Part shown: piece after piece, positions 12,880-22,548 of the stretch
How the letters are laid out: each line of letters starts with the position of its first letter
Numbering within the stretch: position 1 is the first letter of the stretch
NCBI GenBank assembly: GCA_001414345.1
Contig: LLCB01000196.1
Location: 48,081 to 112,080, forward strand
Direction: 5' to 3'
Length of the DNA stretch: 64,000 bases
Source: Hymenoscyphus infarciens
Lineage: Eukaryota; Ascomycota; Leotiomycetes; Helotiales; Helotiaceae
The notes under the pieces: model-generated
What the model was told of the DNA's origin: nothing
Seen by the model: only the letters and a program-made list of their open reading frames with translations
Database searches by the model: none
Made by a program: the position numbers and the translations under genes

Positions 12880-13420
12880 TCTTTTTGTTGTCCCGAACTT
12901 CGGACAGCGTTTTTTAACATTCGGCAACAACTTCGCCTTTGACCAGCCGAAACTGCTCCTTTTGTTGTCCTGAACTTCGGACAGCGTTTTTAACATTCGG
13001 CAACAAACTCTTTTGACTAGCCGAAACTACTTGACAACTCGGCAACAACTTCGCCTTTAGCTAGCTGAAACTACCCCTTTTATTATCTTGAACTTTAGAT
13101 AGCGAAACTTTGATAACCTTTGGTAATAACTTCGCCTTTGACCATCTGAAACTCCTCCTTTTGTTGTCTTGAACATTGGATAGCATTTTTAAATTCGGAA
13201 TCAAGTTCCTTTGACTAGCTGAAACCTTACCTCTTTTTTTGTCCTTGGATACTTAGATAATAAATTTTAAACTTTAATAATATTTAGTAATAAACTCCTT
13301 TGACTAGCTGAAACTGCCCCTCCTCTTATTATCCTAGACTTTAGATAACAGTTTTAACTTTAATAACTTTGGTAATAACTCTTTTGACTAGCCGAACCCC
13401 TACCGACTCTAGTAAAGAGT
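12880..13420 (+). repeat. Minisatellite inside the non-coding LTR element, about 6 units of 75-90 bp
   Basis: Each unit contains TTGTCCTGAACTTCGGACAG, then TTCGGCAACAACTTCGCC, then TTTGACTAGCCGAAAC. Copies begin near 12886, 12962, 13080, 13161, 13240 and 13328 and become more RIP-altered toward the 3' side. GAACTTCGGACAG-type inner palindromes suggest short stem-loops in the RNA. Confidence 0.8.
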
Positions 13421-14084
13421 CTTTCTTATATTCTTTCTCTCTTTCTTACTTTCTTTTTACTTCTGGCTGGGCTAGAAGTTCTTTTTTTATTTGAACTTTT
13501 CGAATCGGATATAAATCGGTACGCTCTTGAAAGGATAGTAACCTCTTAGCTAAGTTATTACTATCTACGATATTATTAACTTTTCGGTTCTGACTTTACT
13601 CTAAACTTTTTTAGAACCTACACTCTTTTTTCATTCGAATTCAAATCTAATGCGAATCGGTACGCTCTTGATATAAGCTCTTAACTGAGTTATTACTGCC
13701 TCTCAACTAAACGACTTCTGACTCTACGCTGAATTCGACTTCGACTCTGTTTTGAATTTTTAAACTTTTTGAACTTTTTGAACTTTGAACTTTTTCCGAC
13801 CTACTGGACAGGATCGGACTACACTCTTTTCACGAATACTTGCTTTTAATATTGAAGGATTAGAAACAAAGTCTCTTTACAAGCATCTACAGTTACGATT
13901 TAAAGCCGACATCTCGCTTACGACATTACAATACAAACCCGGGTCAGCTACGATTTAGACCTTAACTTTCTCGCTTACGATAAAATCAAATACAACAAAT
14001 ATTACAACACTTACACTATCTCGATTTAGCCCTAAACGACAAGAGAGAGAAGACTCAGAACGAGTCTTTTTCAAGGGAGGGGGA

Positions 14085-14448
14085 TGTGACAGTATGCTGT
14101 CCTGTATAGCCGAGATAATATAGTATATGCCGTATATATAAGGTTTCGGTAGTTGTTGTTTTGTATTATCTAATTTAGGAAGGTTACGTACGTCTGTACG
14201 TCCGTCTAGACTTTCGGACGTACTTCGTAGGGTTCGGGCTTTTGTATTAGCCGACGTATGTCGTTGTTCGGTTTCGTACCCCTTTTTGTCGTCTAAACCT
14301 CTTGTATATAGCAGCCTACTCTCCTAGAGTCAGAAAAGGCTAGTTTAGCCTTTTCTTCCGTATTAGAGCCTAGTATTTACATACGTCATTCTGCCAAACG
14401 CACTCCCATATGCCTCTTCTGTAGTTGTGTGTATTTCGTGCCGTTACA
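14085..14448 (+). repeat. 3' LTR of non-coding LTR element
   Basis: 364 bp, TGTGACAGTATGCTG to CGTGCCGTTACA, preceded by the polypurine tract 14074-14084 and followed by target duplication TTAGC. Confidence 0.92.
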
Positions 14449-15158
14449 TTAGCACGTATATAATTTAATATAGATATATAACATTTATATACGAGTATAG
14501 AGTTAAAAGCTGCTCGTATATATCGATTTATATTATAAGTTTAACCTTGAATATATTCTATATTATTTAGCTCGTATATATTTTAGTATATATTCCGTTA
14601 ACTCTAGACTACGTCTCTAGTAGTAGTTATAGTAGTAATAGTAGTATAAAAAGAAAAGATATATATATATATAAAAGTTAAAAGTCAAGAGATTAAAAGA
14701 GTATATTATTTATTTTTAGTAGTATATCTTCTTATATATATATTTAAAGAATATACGAGTAAAAGTGTATACTATAATATATACTAGCTAAACGCTCGTA
14801 TATATTATAATATATATATATATATATTATCTTCTTTAGTAGTATATATATTAAAAAAGAACTAATATATACGAGCTAAATAAGCTCTTAGACAGCGATA
14901 TAATATTTATTAGATTATCGTAAAATATATTATATAATAAATATTATAAAGTTTTATCTAATATAATAAAATATTATCTAAAAAGTAATAATAATTAATA
15001 AATATCAGGTTTTTAGTACTAGTGCTTTATAGTACTAAATATAACTTATATTTTCTTTCTAAGAATCTACTTTTTTATATTAAAAAATTATTATATAACT
15101 CTTAATTTACTATAAAACACTTATAATAAAACGTGTAATCTCCTAGAGTTATAAATAA

Positions 15159-15765
15159 TTAGAATTTACTATTAAAAACATATAACTTTAAGACTAAGTA
15201 TTCTATTAGCTCTCGGCTAGAAGAACTATTATCCTTCGGATTAACCATTTTTCCGCTGATAATCGATATATTATCGGTTATTCTTAGAAACCTGGTATCG
15301 ATTAGATTACTTAATACGATATAATAAATATCGTAGATCCCTCGATATGTCACCGGTAATACCGCCGCCCAAGTCTGAGATTTTGCGTTGTCTAGCGCGA
15401 CCTCAATTTTAGCAATAGTCGTAGGAGAGAGAATTAGGCGAATCCTTTCAAAGATTGGATAACCCACGGGTTTTTAGCTATACAAACCTCTGAACGACTT
15501 CGTCTAGCTCATCGGTTTCTTCTACGTTTACTTGAATCCAGTCTACATTGAGATTATTAGCATCGTCTTGATCTAAATCGAGCTGCGGTAACTAGTGCTT
15601 GTAGTTTATATTAAGAGCGCTGAATAGTTGACTAATTGAAAGGTCGTAAAATTCGACAAGCACCACGTATATCTCTGAGGCAGTGAGAAGTTTGTGTATC
15701 TCTGGTGTAATAAGAGCAGCTAACTTGGAAACTGGCTTGAGAGCTGGTTTGGAGACTGTTGGCTA
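15159..15765 (-). pseudogene. Unrecognised decayed gene at the edge of the RIP desert
   Basis: Minus-strand frames read like protein but are broken. Around 15500-15720 one frame gives ITPEIHKLLTASEIYVVLVE followed by an acidic stretch (DLDQDDANNL). After a frame change, 15159-15467 is open for 102 codons starting MGYPIFERIRLILSPTT. GC falls steeply toward 15159, so RIP has probably spread in from the neighbouring repeat. I do not recognise the family. Confidence 0.3.
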
Positions 15766-16962
15766 GCATCCGAAGAATATTTGAGGGTGACGGGGTGCTC
15801 CTAACGTTTAGGACAAATTATCTCCGACGGCCTATATCTCATAGCTCAAACATTCCTAACTGCCATTTCTTCAGTACCAGAATGTTTTGTCCAAAATCCT
15901 GCAAAGGAGCTGAACAGCTCAGTGGCTGAAGAAAACTTCCATCTATTTAGACGAGTAGTGTAGTTGCTCGAGGATAATGGCAATGGTTGATAATGGTTAC
16001 AAGCTTGGGCAAATATCTTGCTTCAATTACCATGTTTACCTAGGGACAGAATGGACTTGCATGTTCCTGGACAAGTCATAGCTTGTCCATGAAACTTTGA
16101 GGTCCCCACATCTGAGCTAGCTTTGGCCACTGCTCCAATTGATACTTCTCTCCATCGACCGCGAAAATCTTTCATATGTTGCTTGAAATCGTCGAAGCAG
16201 CGACAACAGCGCTATTGAAATCTCTCCAAGGGGTAACAATAGAGGTGCTTGATTTCTTGACCTGCCCCAGCTGCGTCGCTTCGGCTCCGTATCCTTCCCA
16301 ATACCTTTTCCCCAGCATCCCATCTGCGCAATCAAGTTGTCTTCAGCACAAATATGTCAGGGAAGCATTTTAGATGGGATCTGTTGTTGTCTCATGGACG
16401 CGCGGGTCTCAATCCGTATACAGCTCAACACTTTCCGCAAGGGGGGAACGGGATATGGGGCATCTCGTCGTTGGTAGAAACTCAAAATGCGCAGCAAAAA
16501 CTAATTATGCCCCAATACACAATCCTCAGTTGTTAGGAGCAACTGTCTCGATAAAGCCAGGGGCCATCCTAGCAACTAAGCCATAGTTCCCCAAATGTAC
16601 TGCACTTCTTCATGGTATCCCCAGGCCCTGGTGCTTTTTTCTCTTCTCCAGTCTTGACCTTAGAGAACAATCTGCATTGCAATATGCGGCAGAGACCGAT
16701 GTTGTTTTTGTTGCCACGATACAATCTCCGTACCCGCTCTTCTGGATATCCTGGCAATACTTGTGTACCTCGCCGAAGTTTCCGAGCATACTATATCCTT
16801 CATTGGTCGTTCGCTGAATAGGGGGTCGTGAATTAAGCGAATTGTTTTCCTTCATACCACCCTCTCGAGTTGTTCAAGGGTGCTTCGATGCATTCTTTCC
16901 GTGCGGCTTGCTGTTTCGGCAATATAAAAAGTCGCCGTGGCTTTTCGCTACCTAGATTCGTC
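15766..16962. other. Ordinary-GC region with no supportable gene
   Basis: Several frames of 60-80 codons overlap on both strands but none shows a domain, biased composition or plausible splice pattern. I see no RNA gene. Confidence 0.5.
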
Positions 16963-17822
16963 TCATAAAATCTGTCCAATTATCGCTTTATTGGCTGTCC
17001 CAACTAATAGTTCATCTCCAAGACTTCTAAATCGGAAGTCGTAATCGCCCCCTAAAGAGATACCATTCATCCCAGTTTGCTGATAGTCCACGAAAGTAAA
17101 GCGACGAGCTTCAAGCCTAGTGGCTGTCATCGTCTCCATTGATACTTTCATCGTAGCCATTGAATCTTAGAGCGTATGCAGGAGGCTTGCCTTCTTTGAA
17201 CCCTGAGAGCGGGATGATTGTGGTGGACCCTGAAAGTCACCCTGAGACCTTCATACCTCGATTTGAGATCGCTAGAATCATTGTCCCCCTCTCGTTCTCC
17301 CTTGTCCTCTTTCGAATCATTGTCTTCTTGGTCTCCCTCGTCGTCTTCCGAATCCTCTCCTTCTTTCTCAGTCGTCTCCAGCATCAGACTCAGAATATGG
17401 AGGGGTAAGTGGGTACAAGCGGCAGCGCTGTTGTTCCTTGGATTGGATGATTTTAAGTTGCCATTGTGTAGGTTCCCACTTAGGGTGGCCCACTCGCTTG
17501 GGTATGGGTCGTACTTCGTCGAGGCTCGATTATGTTCGGCGGTTGTACCTCTGGGGCTTGGTGATATGGCTCCAAAGAACCAGAAGCAAAAGGAGGAGTG
17601 TGGGATGAGGGTTTTGTCGGTTTTGTGACCTGGCATGCTAGGGGTTTTGGAGGTGGGTTGGAGAGGAGAGTTATGGCTCATAAAACAGTTGGCTCCCGGG
17701 AAGGGCGATTGAATGAGGGGGAGGGGGAGGGGAGGGAGAGGGAAGGGATGACCAGCGTCCAAGGAGAGCGAAGGGGGGCTCGTCAAGGTAGATGGGTATG
17801 ATGATGATTGAAGCGACGACAA
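16963..17822 (-). CDS. Doubtful hypothetical protein, acidic low complexity
   Basis: Two neighbouring minus-strand frames are open: 17148-17822 (224 codons) and 16963-17160 (65 codons). The larger one holds a Glu/Asp-rich run (EGEDSEDDEGDQEDNDSKED) encoded around 17280-17380. Other minus frames over 17440-17560 also read like protein (HPKWEPTQWQLKIIQSKEQQ ending in TGA), so the true frame and exon structure are uncertain and a frameshifted or spliced gene is possible. No family is recognised. Confidence 0.25.
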
Positions 17823-18119
17823 GCGACGACAAGCGATGACATTGAATGGAAGGCGACAAGAACCAAATTCAAAAACGCGGTATACGCAGACGCGTTTTGA
17901 CGCTTGCCGAACAACAGAAAACGAGACAGACAGAAACAGAAGGGAAGAGGAACTTGGGAGTTGAAGAGAGGGGATTCAAGAGAAAGCGGTTAGAATTAAG
18001 GGAATATCCGAGCCGCTGTCTCGGCTCCCCGCATTTGAGCTCCTACAACATCATCGCTGATCGAGGCACAACCACACCACACCACGGCACAGCACTCACC
18101 GGCCACACAATCCCCTCAC

Positions 18120-19700
18120 TCAGTAAGGATACGAATGCACCTCCTCCTCCTTCTCCACATCCAGTCCCCCTTCAATCTGCTCCTGGTGTCTCTTATCCAA
18201 ATACTCAAGCAAAACCTCTTCATAAAGTGCCTTCCCCTTATACTTGCTAACATCCTCACCCCAGCTCCGCACCGCACTCGCCAGTCTGCCCGGAACATAC
18301 GGTTCCTTGCAAATCTCTGTAATCGGCTCAAAATACGTGCGGATAGTGAAGACGACGCCCCCAGATTTGGGGAGACGACGCAGGGATTGCCGTTCGGAGC
18401 GGAAGTGGTGGTGCTCGATTGCCTTGTTTTTCTCGGCGGTGAACCAGCCTCGTTTTTGCGCTGCCCCGTCTTCGGGCCCGATGGAGGAGGACCAGGGGAG
18501 GGAGTCGTCAACTTGGAGGAAATAGTTGTTCTGTTTGAGGTGGGCGTGTTAGCTTAGTATGTAGGTAGCCGAGATGATGGCGTAAGACGTATTTTCGCTT
18601 ACGCCCTGCCTCGAAAAAGGGGTAAGGAGGTTCAGAAAGGAAAGTGAAGCGAAGGCAGTGAGACGAAAAGGAATAAAAAAGAAGACTCACCCTCTGAACC
18701 GGAGAATTAGGCTGCACCCTCCTCATAAAATTCATCATCCCCTTCTCCAATTTCTCCTTATACCCCGGTACATTCCCCTCCGTGTGAATCTCACTCAAAC
18801 ACATCCCCAATTTATCCTCCAATCTCCAAAAGCCCGCCAACAAAATACTGCCCGCAAGGAGATAATACTGTCCATCCTCCTTCTCAAACATGATGGCCAG
18901 ATCATCTTGGACCATACGCGCAGCCATCTGCATAGGATCTTCAACCAAAGGCCGCTCTTTGATATTGAATGTCTCGCCTGTTACCAGGTTATCCATCCCA
19001 ACGGGTGTGCGTGCGTAGAGAGAGGGGTAACGTTCAGGCAGGTAGGCGCAAAATTCTTCTAGGAGTTCGATGGCGCCGGCGAAAGCGGAGGGGTCGGTGT
19101 AACTGCATTTGGGACCGCGTTCGATGATACGTTGTGCTTTGTCGGCGTGGTACTTGAGGTAATGGTTATCCAATTCTATGTGTTGTCAAAGTCAGTCGCT
19201 ATATCTCAGAGAAGAAATAAAAAGAAGGCACGAGACGAGAAAGGAGGAAGACGAACCAATCCATTCATCCCAATTCATGTTTCGCAGCCCCATCGTGATG
19301 TGGTAAGGACCATGTCTGAAAGGTCGGTAGGGTTGTGGTTTCGTAGTATGTACATTCCAGTCTGGAGCTGGACGAGCATACGGACGTCGGAATTCTACTG
19401 GTTCCCATACTATGCGGTTTCGTGAGCTGGCTGTCTCAATATTCATGGGATAGGATACGTACCTCCAGGTTTTCTAGGTGGAGCTTTCAATGATCTCCCT
19501 GATGCAGGTTTCTCAAGATCAGGTGTCGATGGTCGATTTCTGTTATCATCAGACTTTTTGAGAGATTTGACGGCACGAACGAGAAGCCATGATGAGAGAC
19601 ACAGGAACAAGGCTGCGTATACGAGTGTCTTGGGATTCTGAGAGGTACGTTGGAGTACTGCCTTGGCCTGATGTTGGCATCTTTGCGGGAAACTTGCCAT
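18120..19700 (-). CDS. DUF3445 (HDOD-like, heme-dependent oxidative N-demethylase-like) protein with N-terminal membrane anchor
   Basis: The four-exon model is 19463-19700, 19257-19409, 18691-19175 and 18120-18530; phases fit and give 428 residues. Introns have GTACGT, GTTCGT and GTGAGT donors, and the last has the branch GCTAACA. Residues about 26-46 (LVYAALFLCLSSWLLVRAV) form one membrane segment. The remainder matches the DUF3445 family as I know it: RPFRHGPYHITMGLRNMNWDEWI, YLPERYPSLYARTP, an AARMVQDDLAIMFEKEDGQYYLLAGSI core and LPKSGGVVFTIRTYFEPI near the end. Relatives of this domain bind heme in oxidative N-demethylation; substrate here is unknown. The gene lies tail-to-head with NAF1 and seems intact. 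Confidence 0.8.
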
Positions 19701-20291
19701 AGTGAATTCGGCTTCGCTTGGAGAATTGGCAAGTAAGTGAGATTTCGAAAAGACGGCTTCAAGGATGGCAATAGTTTTAAAGATTATTGATTGGAAACGT
19801 AGAGATCAAATAGAATAACTATGAGTTGGAATATAGTCGTTGTCAATCGATAAGCTCGAAATGGTGGGGTAGCCCCGCGATTGCTGGGATGGGGAGAGAT
19901 ACGGATTGTCGAGGGATATTTTATCCCTTTTCGGATACAGATTGCTGCAGTCCTACGACACCTTCAACGAACCACACCACTTCAAAGACAATTAAACAAG
20001 AAAAGCAATGTGAAGAGTAAGAACAAACACTGTATTGGAATTTCTCGGACTTTCACCTAATTGGACACAGCAACACTAGCCACTGTTGATGGCAATTTAT
20101 TGCGGGGTATCATTAACTCGAACGAACTCCACGGCCACCATGATGTTACTCCCATTTGTATCTGCCAGCGTGCAACAAAGCATATGTATACGTGACCCAC
20201 GAGCCTTTCTTGCCCACAAGCTGAACAATCCTCGTCTTATATGAACGCCAAATGATGTACAATATATCTACAAACCATTATCCGGGGTTCT
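19701..20291. other. Intergenic region between DUF3445 gene and NAF1
   Basis: The first part is presumably the promoter and 5' leader of the DUF3445 gene and the end is the 3' UTR of NAF1. No specific element was recognised. Confidence 0.5.
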
Positions 20292-22340
20292 TCATAAGCC
20301 TCGTCCTCTTCCTCTTTGTCCTTGGTTCCACTGATTTTGATTTTGATTTTGGTTTTGGTTTTGGTTTTGGTTGGGGTTCGCATTCGCGCCAGTCGGCGGA
20401 GAAAAGAAAGCTGGGTTAACGAAAGCACCAGACATAGCAGCTTGAGGATTAGCAGGCCATCCGTTTTGGTTTTGCAGGTTTTGCATATTTTGCATGTTTG
20501 CGAATGCTTGTTGGAATTGCTGGAATTGTTGGAATTGAACTGGAGGTGGTGGAACCCAGTTTGTAGGGAGCTGCGGTTGATGTGGAGAGTATTCTGCATT
20601 ACCTTGGCCACCTGAAGCAGCAGCCAAAGGATTTTGCGGCATCTGGGGCATTTGTGGAAATGATGGGAATTGCCCACCAGGAGTTGGGAATGGTGGTGGT
20701 GGTGGCATGTTCGAAGTGAGGTTTTGCGGAGGGGCTTGAGCAGCAGGTTGGCCATGACTTGATCGACCTTGGGGTGCAAGACTGTAACCTCCACCACGTC
20801 TGTCGGAATTACCACCCCTACCCCTTCCTCGATCACCTCGTCCTCTGCCTCTATCGCCTCGTCCCCTATCACCACCTCTTCCCCTTCCCCTGAATTGACT
20901 CTGGGTATTAGAATTGCCATTCATTCCACCTTGATATTGCCCCTCTTGCGGAGCTTCACTTCGACCAATAGACTCGGCAAACCCAGCTGGTCGAGTGAGG
21001 GGCTTATAAGGCCCATCATCATCTGCATCATCGTAACTCAAGCCTTTGTTGGCATCATATGGTGTGTGGTTTTGCTGTAATGGATGCCCTCCACGATTTG
21101 AGCCCCCGTTTTGCTTGCCGCCACGTCTTTCAAGTCTCTGCTGTTTGACCTTTCTCTTATGCTCGGCTTCTGCTTCGTCATCAGAAAATTCCATTTCCTC
21201 AGCCCCGACTTCTTCATCGTGCAGATTCGATGCATCTGATCCCTTGAAAGCCCTCAACGCTTGTGTGAAAACGTAGGTGGAGTGGTTTTCTGAGTAGAAC
21301 ATTTTCGTTCCAACAACCATCCCGGCTTCTGCCAGCTCTGCAGCATTGGTGAACATGACTGAGTAAAATGGTTGTTGGACTCGGCCGATAGTTTCTGCGA
21401 CAGCTCCAATAACTTTTCTATCCTCCAAGCACAACACTGAACCACTTTCGAGGACTTTGTATTCTCCGGAAGTTTGAGCCTTTATGAGCACAGTATTGTC
21501 AACCGTGGTTTCGATCCATCCCAATTGAGCAATTGGCATTTCCGCTGTGATTGTGACATCTGGTTTGGGAACCACCACATCTGGAATCTCATTTTTTGTC
21601 CGTAGCTGGGCACCTGCGCCATTTCCTCCCTTCTTGCCGCCTTCATCATCGGAACCGCCATCTCCCTCCATCAATATCCGAGCCTGCTCCTCAGGACTAA
21701 GAAGTTTGTATGCATCTCCTTCATCGCTTTCGTCCGAGGAGCTGTCATCACTAGATGAGTCGTCCGAGGATGATTCATAAGGAGAAGAGTCTGCCTCCCA
21801 TTCTGGGTGCTCTCCTTCTGCTGGCGCGCCATCGAGTGGTGTGGATAGAATGGTAGGTTGGCTTGCCTGGAGGAGAGATTCCGCTTCGTCGACATCGGCT
21901 GTCTTTTCAGTTTTGATTTCAATTTTCTCGCAACGCTCTTGGACCGAGTCAATGTTCATAGGCTGAGCATCATCCAGAATATCTGCGAGTGGCTTCGACT
22001 CCTCGGTTTGGGCCTCGACTGGAGCGGTTTCAATTGCGACGACTGAGGCATCTTGAACAGGAGCCTCGAGAACGATGGGTGCGGGTGGGTCAAGGCCACC
22101 GAGAAGTGCTTCTAATGCGCTGGTAAGGGGAGGGCTTGGAGATGTCTCTGTCTTTTCTATGCTTTTGCTTTCCATTTCGGTGGGCTTTTCCTCTGTCTGC
22201 GTAGGGGGTGGAACAATTGGATTTTCTTCTGCTGCTGCTGCTGCGGGTTCTGCTTCTTTCTCAGGTAATAACTGCTCCTTGTTTTCCATAACAATGCCGG
22301 TTCCAGTAGGAATACTGACGGTGGCCTCATCCAAATCCAT
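20292..22340 (-). CDS. NAF1: H/ACA snoRNP assembly factor Naf1
   Basis: A single exon gives 682 residues. The first in-frame ATG is at 22338-22340; the upstream in-frame TTG is not a start. The Gar1/Naf1 beta-barrel domain is at about residues 255-385 (PIAQLGWIETTVDNTVLIKA, GAVAETIGRVQQPFYSVMF, AGMVVGTKMFYS). It is preceded by a Ser/Asp/Glu-rich acidic stretch (about 185-240) and followed by an acidic linker (EEMEFSDDEAEAE). The C-terminus has RG/RGG repeats (about 480-525), Pro/Gln-rich sequence and an (NQ)n run. Naf1 loads Gar1-site proteins onto nascent H/ACA RNPs in the nucleus. The gene is divergent from ALG9 with about 210 bp between starts. Confidence 0.93.
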   Translation of the reverse strand: MDLDEATVSIPTGTGIVMENKEQLLPEKEAEPAAAAAEENPIVPPPTQTEEKPTEMESKSIEKTETSPSPPLTSALEALLGGLDPPAPIVLEAPVQDASVVAIETAPVEAQTEESKPLADILDDAQPMNIDSVQERCEKIEIKTEKTADVDEAESLLQASQPTILSTPLDGAPAEGEHPEWEADSSPYESSSDDSSSDDSSSDESDEGDAYKLLSPEEQARILMEGDGGSDDEGGKKGGNGAGAQLRTKNEIPDVVVPKPDVTITAEMPIAQLGWIETTVDNTVLIKAQTSGEYKVLESGSVLCLEDRKVIGAVAETIGRVQQPFYSVMFTNAAELAEAGMVVGTKMFYSENHSTYVFTQALRAFKGSDASNLHDEEVGAEEMEFSDDEAEAEHKRKVKQQRLERRGGKQNGGSNRGGHPLQQNHTPYDANKGLSYDDADDDGPYKPLTRPAGFAESIGRSEAPQEGQYQGGMNGNSNTQSQFRGRGRGGDRGRGDRGRGRGDRGRGRGGNSDRRGGGYSLAPQGRSSHGQPAAQAPPQNLTSNMPPPPPFPTPGGQFPSFPQMPQMPQNPLAAASGGQGNAEYSPHQPQLPTNWVPPPPVQFQQFQQFQQAFANMQNMQNLQNQNGWPANPQAAMSGAFVNPAFFSPPTGANANPNQNQNQNQNQNQNQWNQGQRGRGRGL
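20330..20379 (-). repeat. Hexanucleotide repeat encoding (Asn-Gln)n in NAF1
   Basis: Tandem units of TTTTGA/TTTTGG (plus strand), in frame, encode about eight NQ dipeptides near the C-terminus of Naf1. Such runs vary in length between strains. Confidence 0.85.
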
Positions 22341-22548
22341 CTTTTCGGAATCCAACGCAGGATTGGTGTTTATGGTGGAAAATGGAAAAATGATGTTGCT
22401 GCTTAACTTTTCTTTTCACAGCCTCGCAAAATAAAAATTTGGGGTGAGGCCGCTAGCGCGATAAGATTAGGCGTCCCGAGCTTCAGTTCCCTCTCTGAAT
22501 TTCAATCTCCAAACTCACTTGGAGTAACTCAAGCCTCAACCACTCAAA
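22341..22548. promoter_or_regulatory. Shared divergent promoter of NAF1 and ALG9
   Basis: 208 bp separates the two start codons, so the promoters must overlap. No specific motif was assigned. Confidence 0.6.

Larger units (their letters stand above)
11101..14448 (+). mobile_element. Non-coding LTR retrotransposon (LARD-like), relative of the chromovirus
   Basis: LTRs at 11101-11454 and 14085-14448 flank 2.63 kb of internal sequence. The 5-bp duplication TTAGC (11096-11100 and 14449-14453) is exact. LTR ends are TGTRACRG..TTACA. I find no gag or pol domain in any frame, only a leader shared with the chromovirus, a C17 run, a minisatellite, and a polypurine tract AGGGAGGGGGA before the 3' LTR. 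It would need enzymes from another element; the shared leader and 3' end make the chromovirus family the natural donor. It is less RIP-altered than its surroundings, so it inserted later. Confidence 0.88.
10222..14897. repeat. Long inverted repeat (about 1.3 kb before insertion) split by an LTR element
   Basis: The left arm at about 10222-10835 reads as the reverse complement of the right arm, made of about 11062-11100 plus 14449-14897. Matching blocks include TTAGCTCGTATATATTAG at the outer ends, GTTTAGCTAGTATATATTAT in the middle, and the ACTCGTATATA/TTTTAACT block near 10725-10745 and 14510-14525. Removing the LTR element 11101-14448 leaves two arms around a centre of some 250 bp. It looks like a fold-back or long-TIR DNA element. 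I see no coding frame. Arm ends are by eye. Confidence 0.75.

Noticed and set aside
12718..12996. Overlapping frames of 92 and 65 codons on both strands
   Set aside because: Both come from the minisatellite of the non-coding LTR element; codon pattern simply follows the repeat unit.
18116..18557. 131- and 140-codon frames over the last exon of the DUF3445 gene
   Set aside because: The spliced DUF3445 reading explains this DNA with family-typical sequence; the others are out of frame.
21547..21780. Ser/Pro-rich plus-strand frames across NAF1
   Set aside because: Antisense shadows of the acidic Ser/Asp/Glu stretch of Naf1.
22341..22355. Longer NAF1 start at 22355
   Set aside because: The codon there is TTG, not ATG; the first ATG in frame is at 22338-22340.
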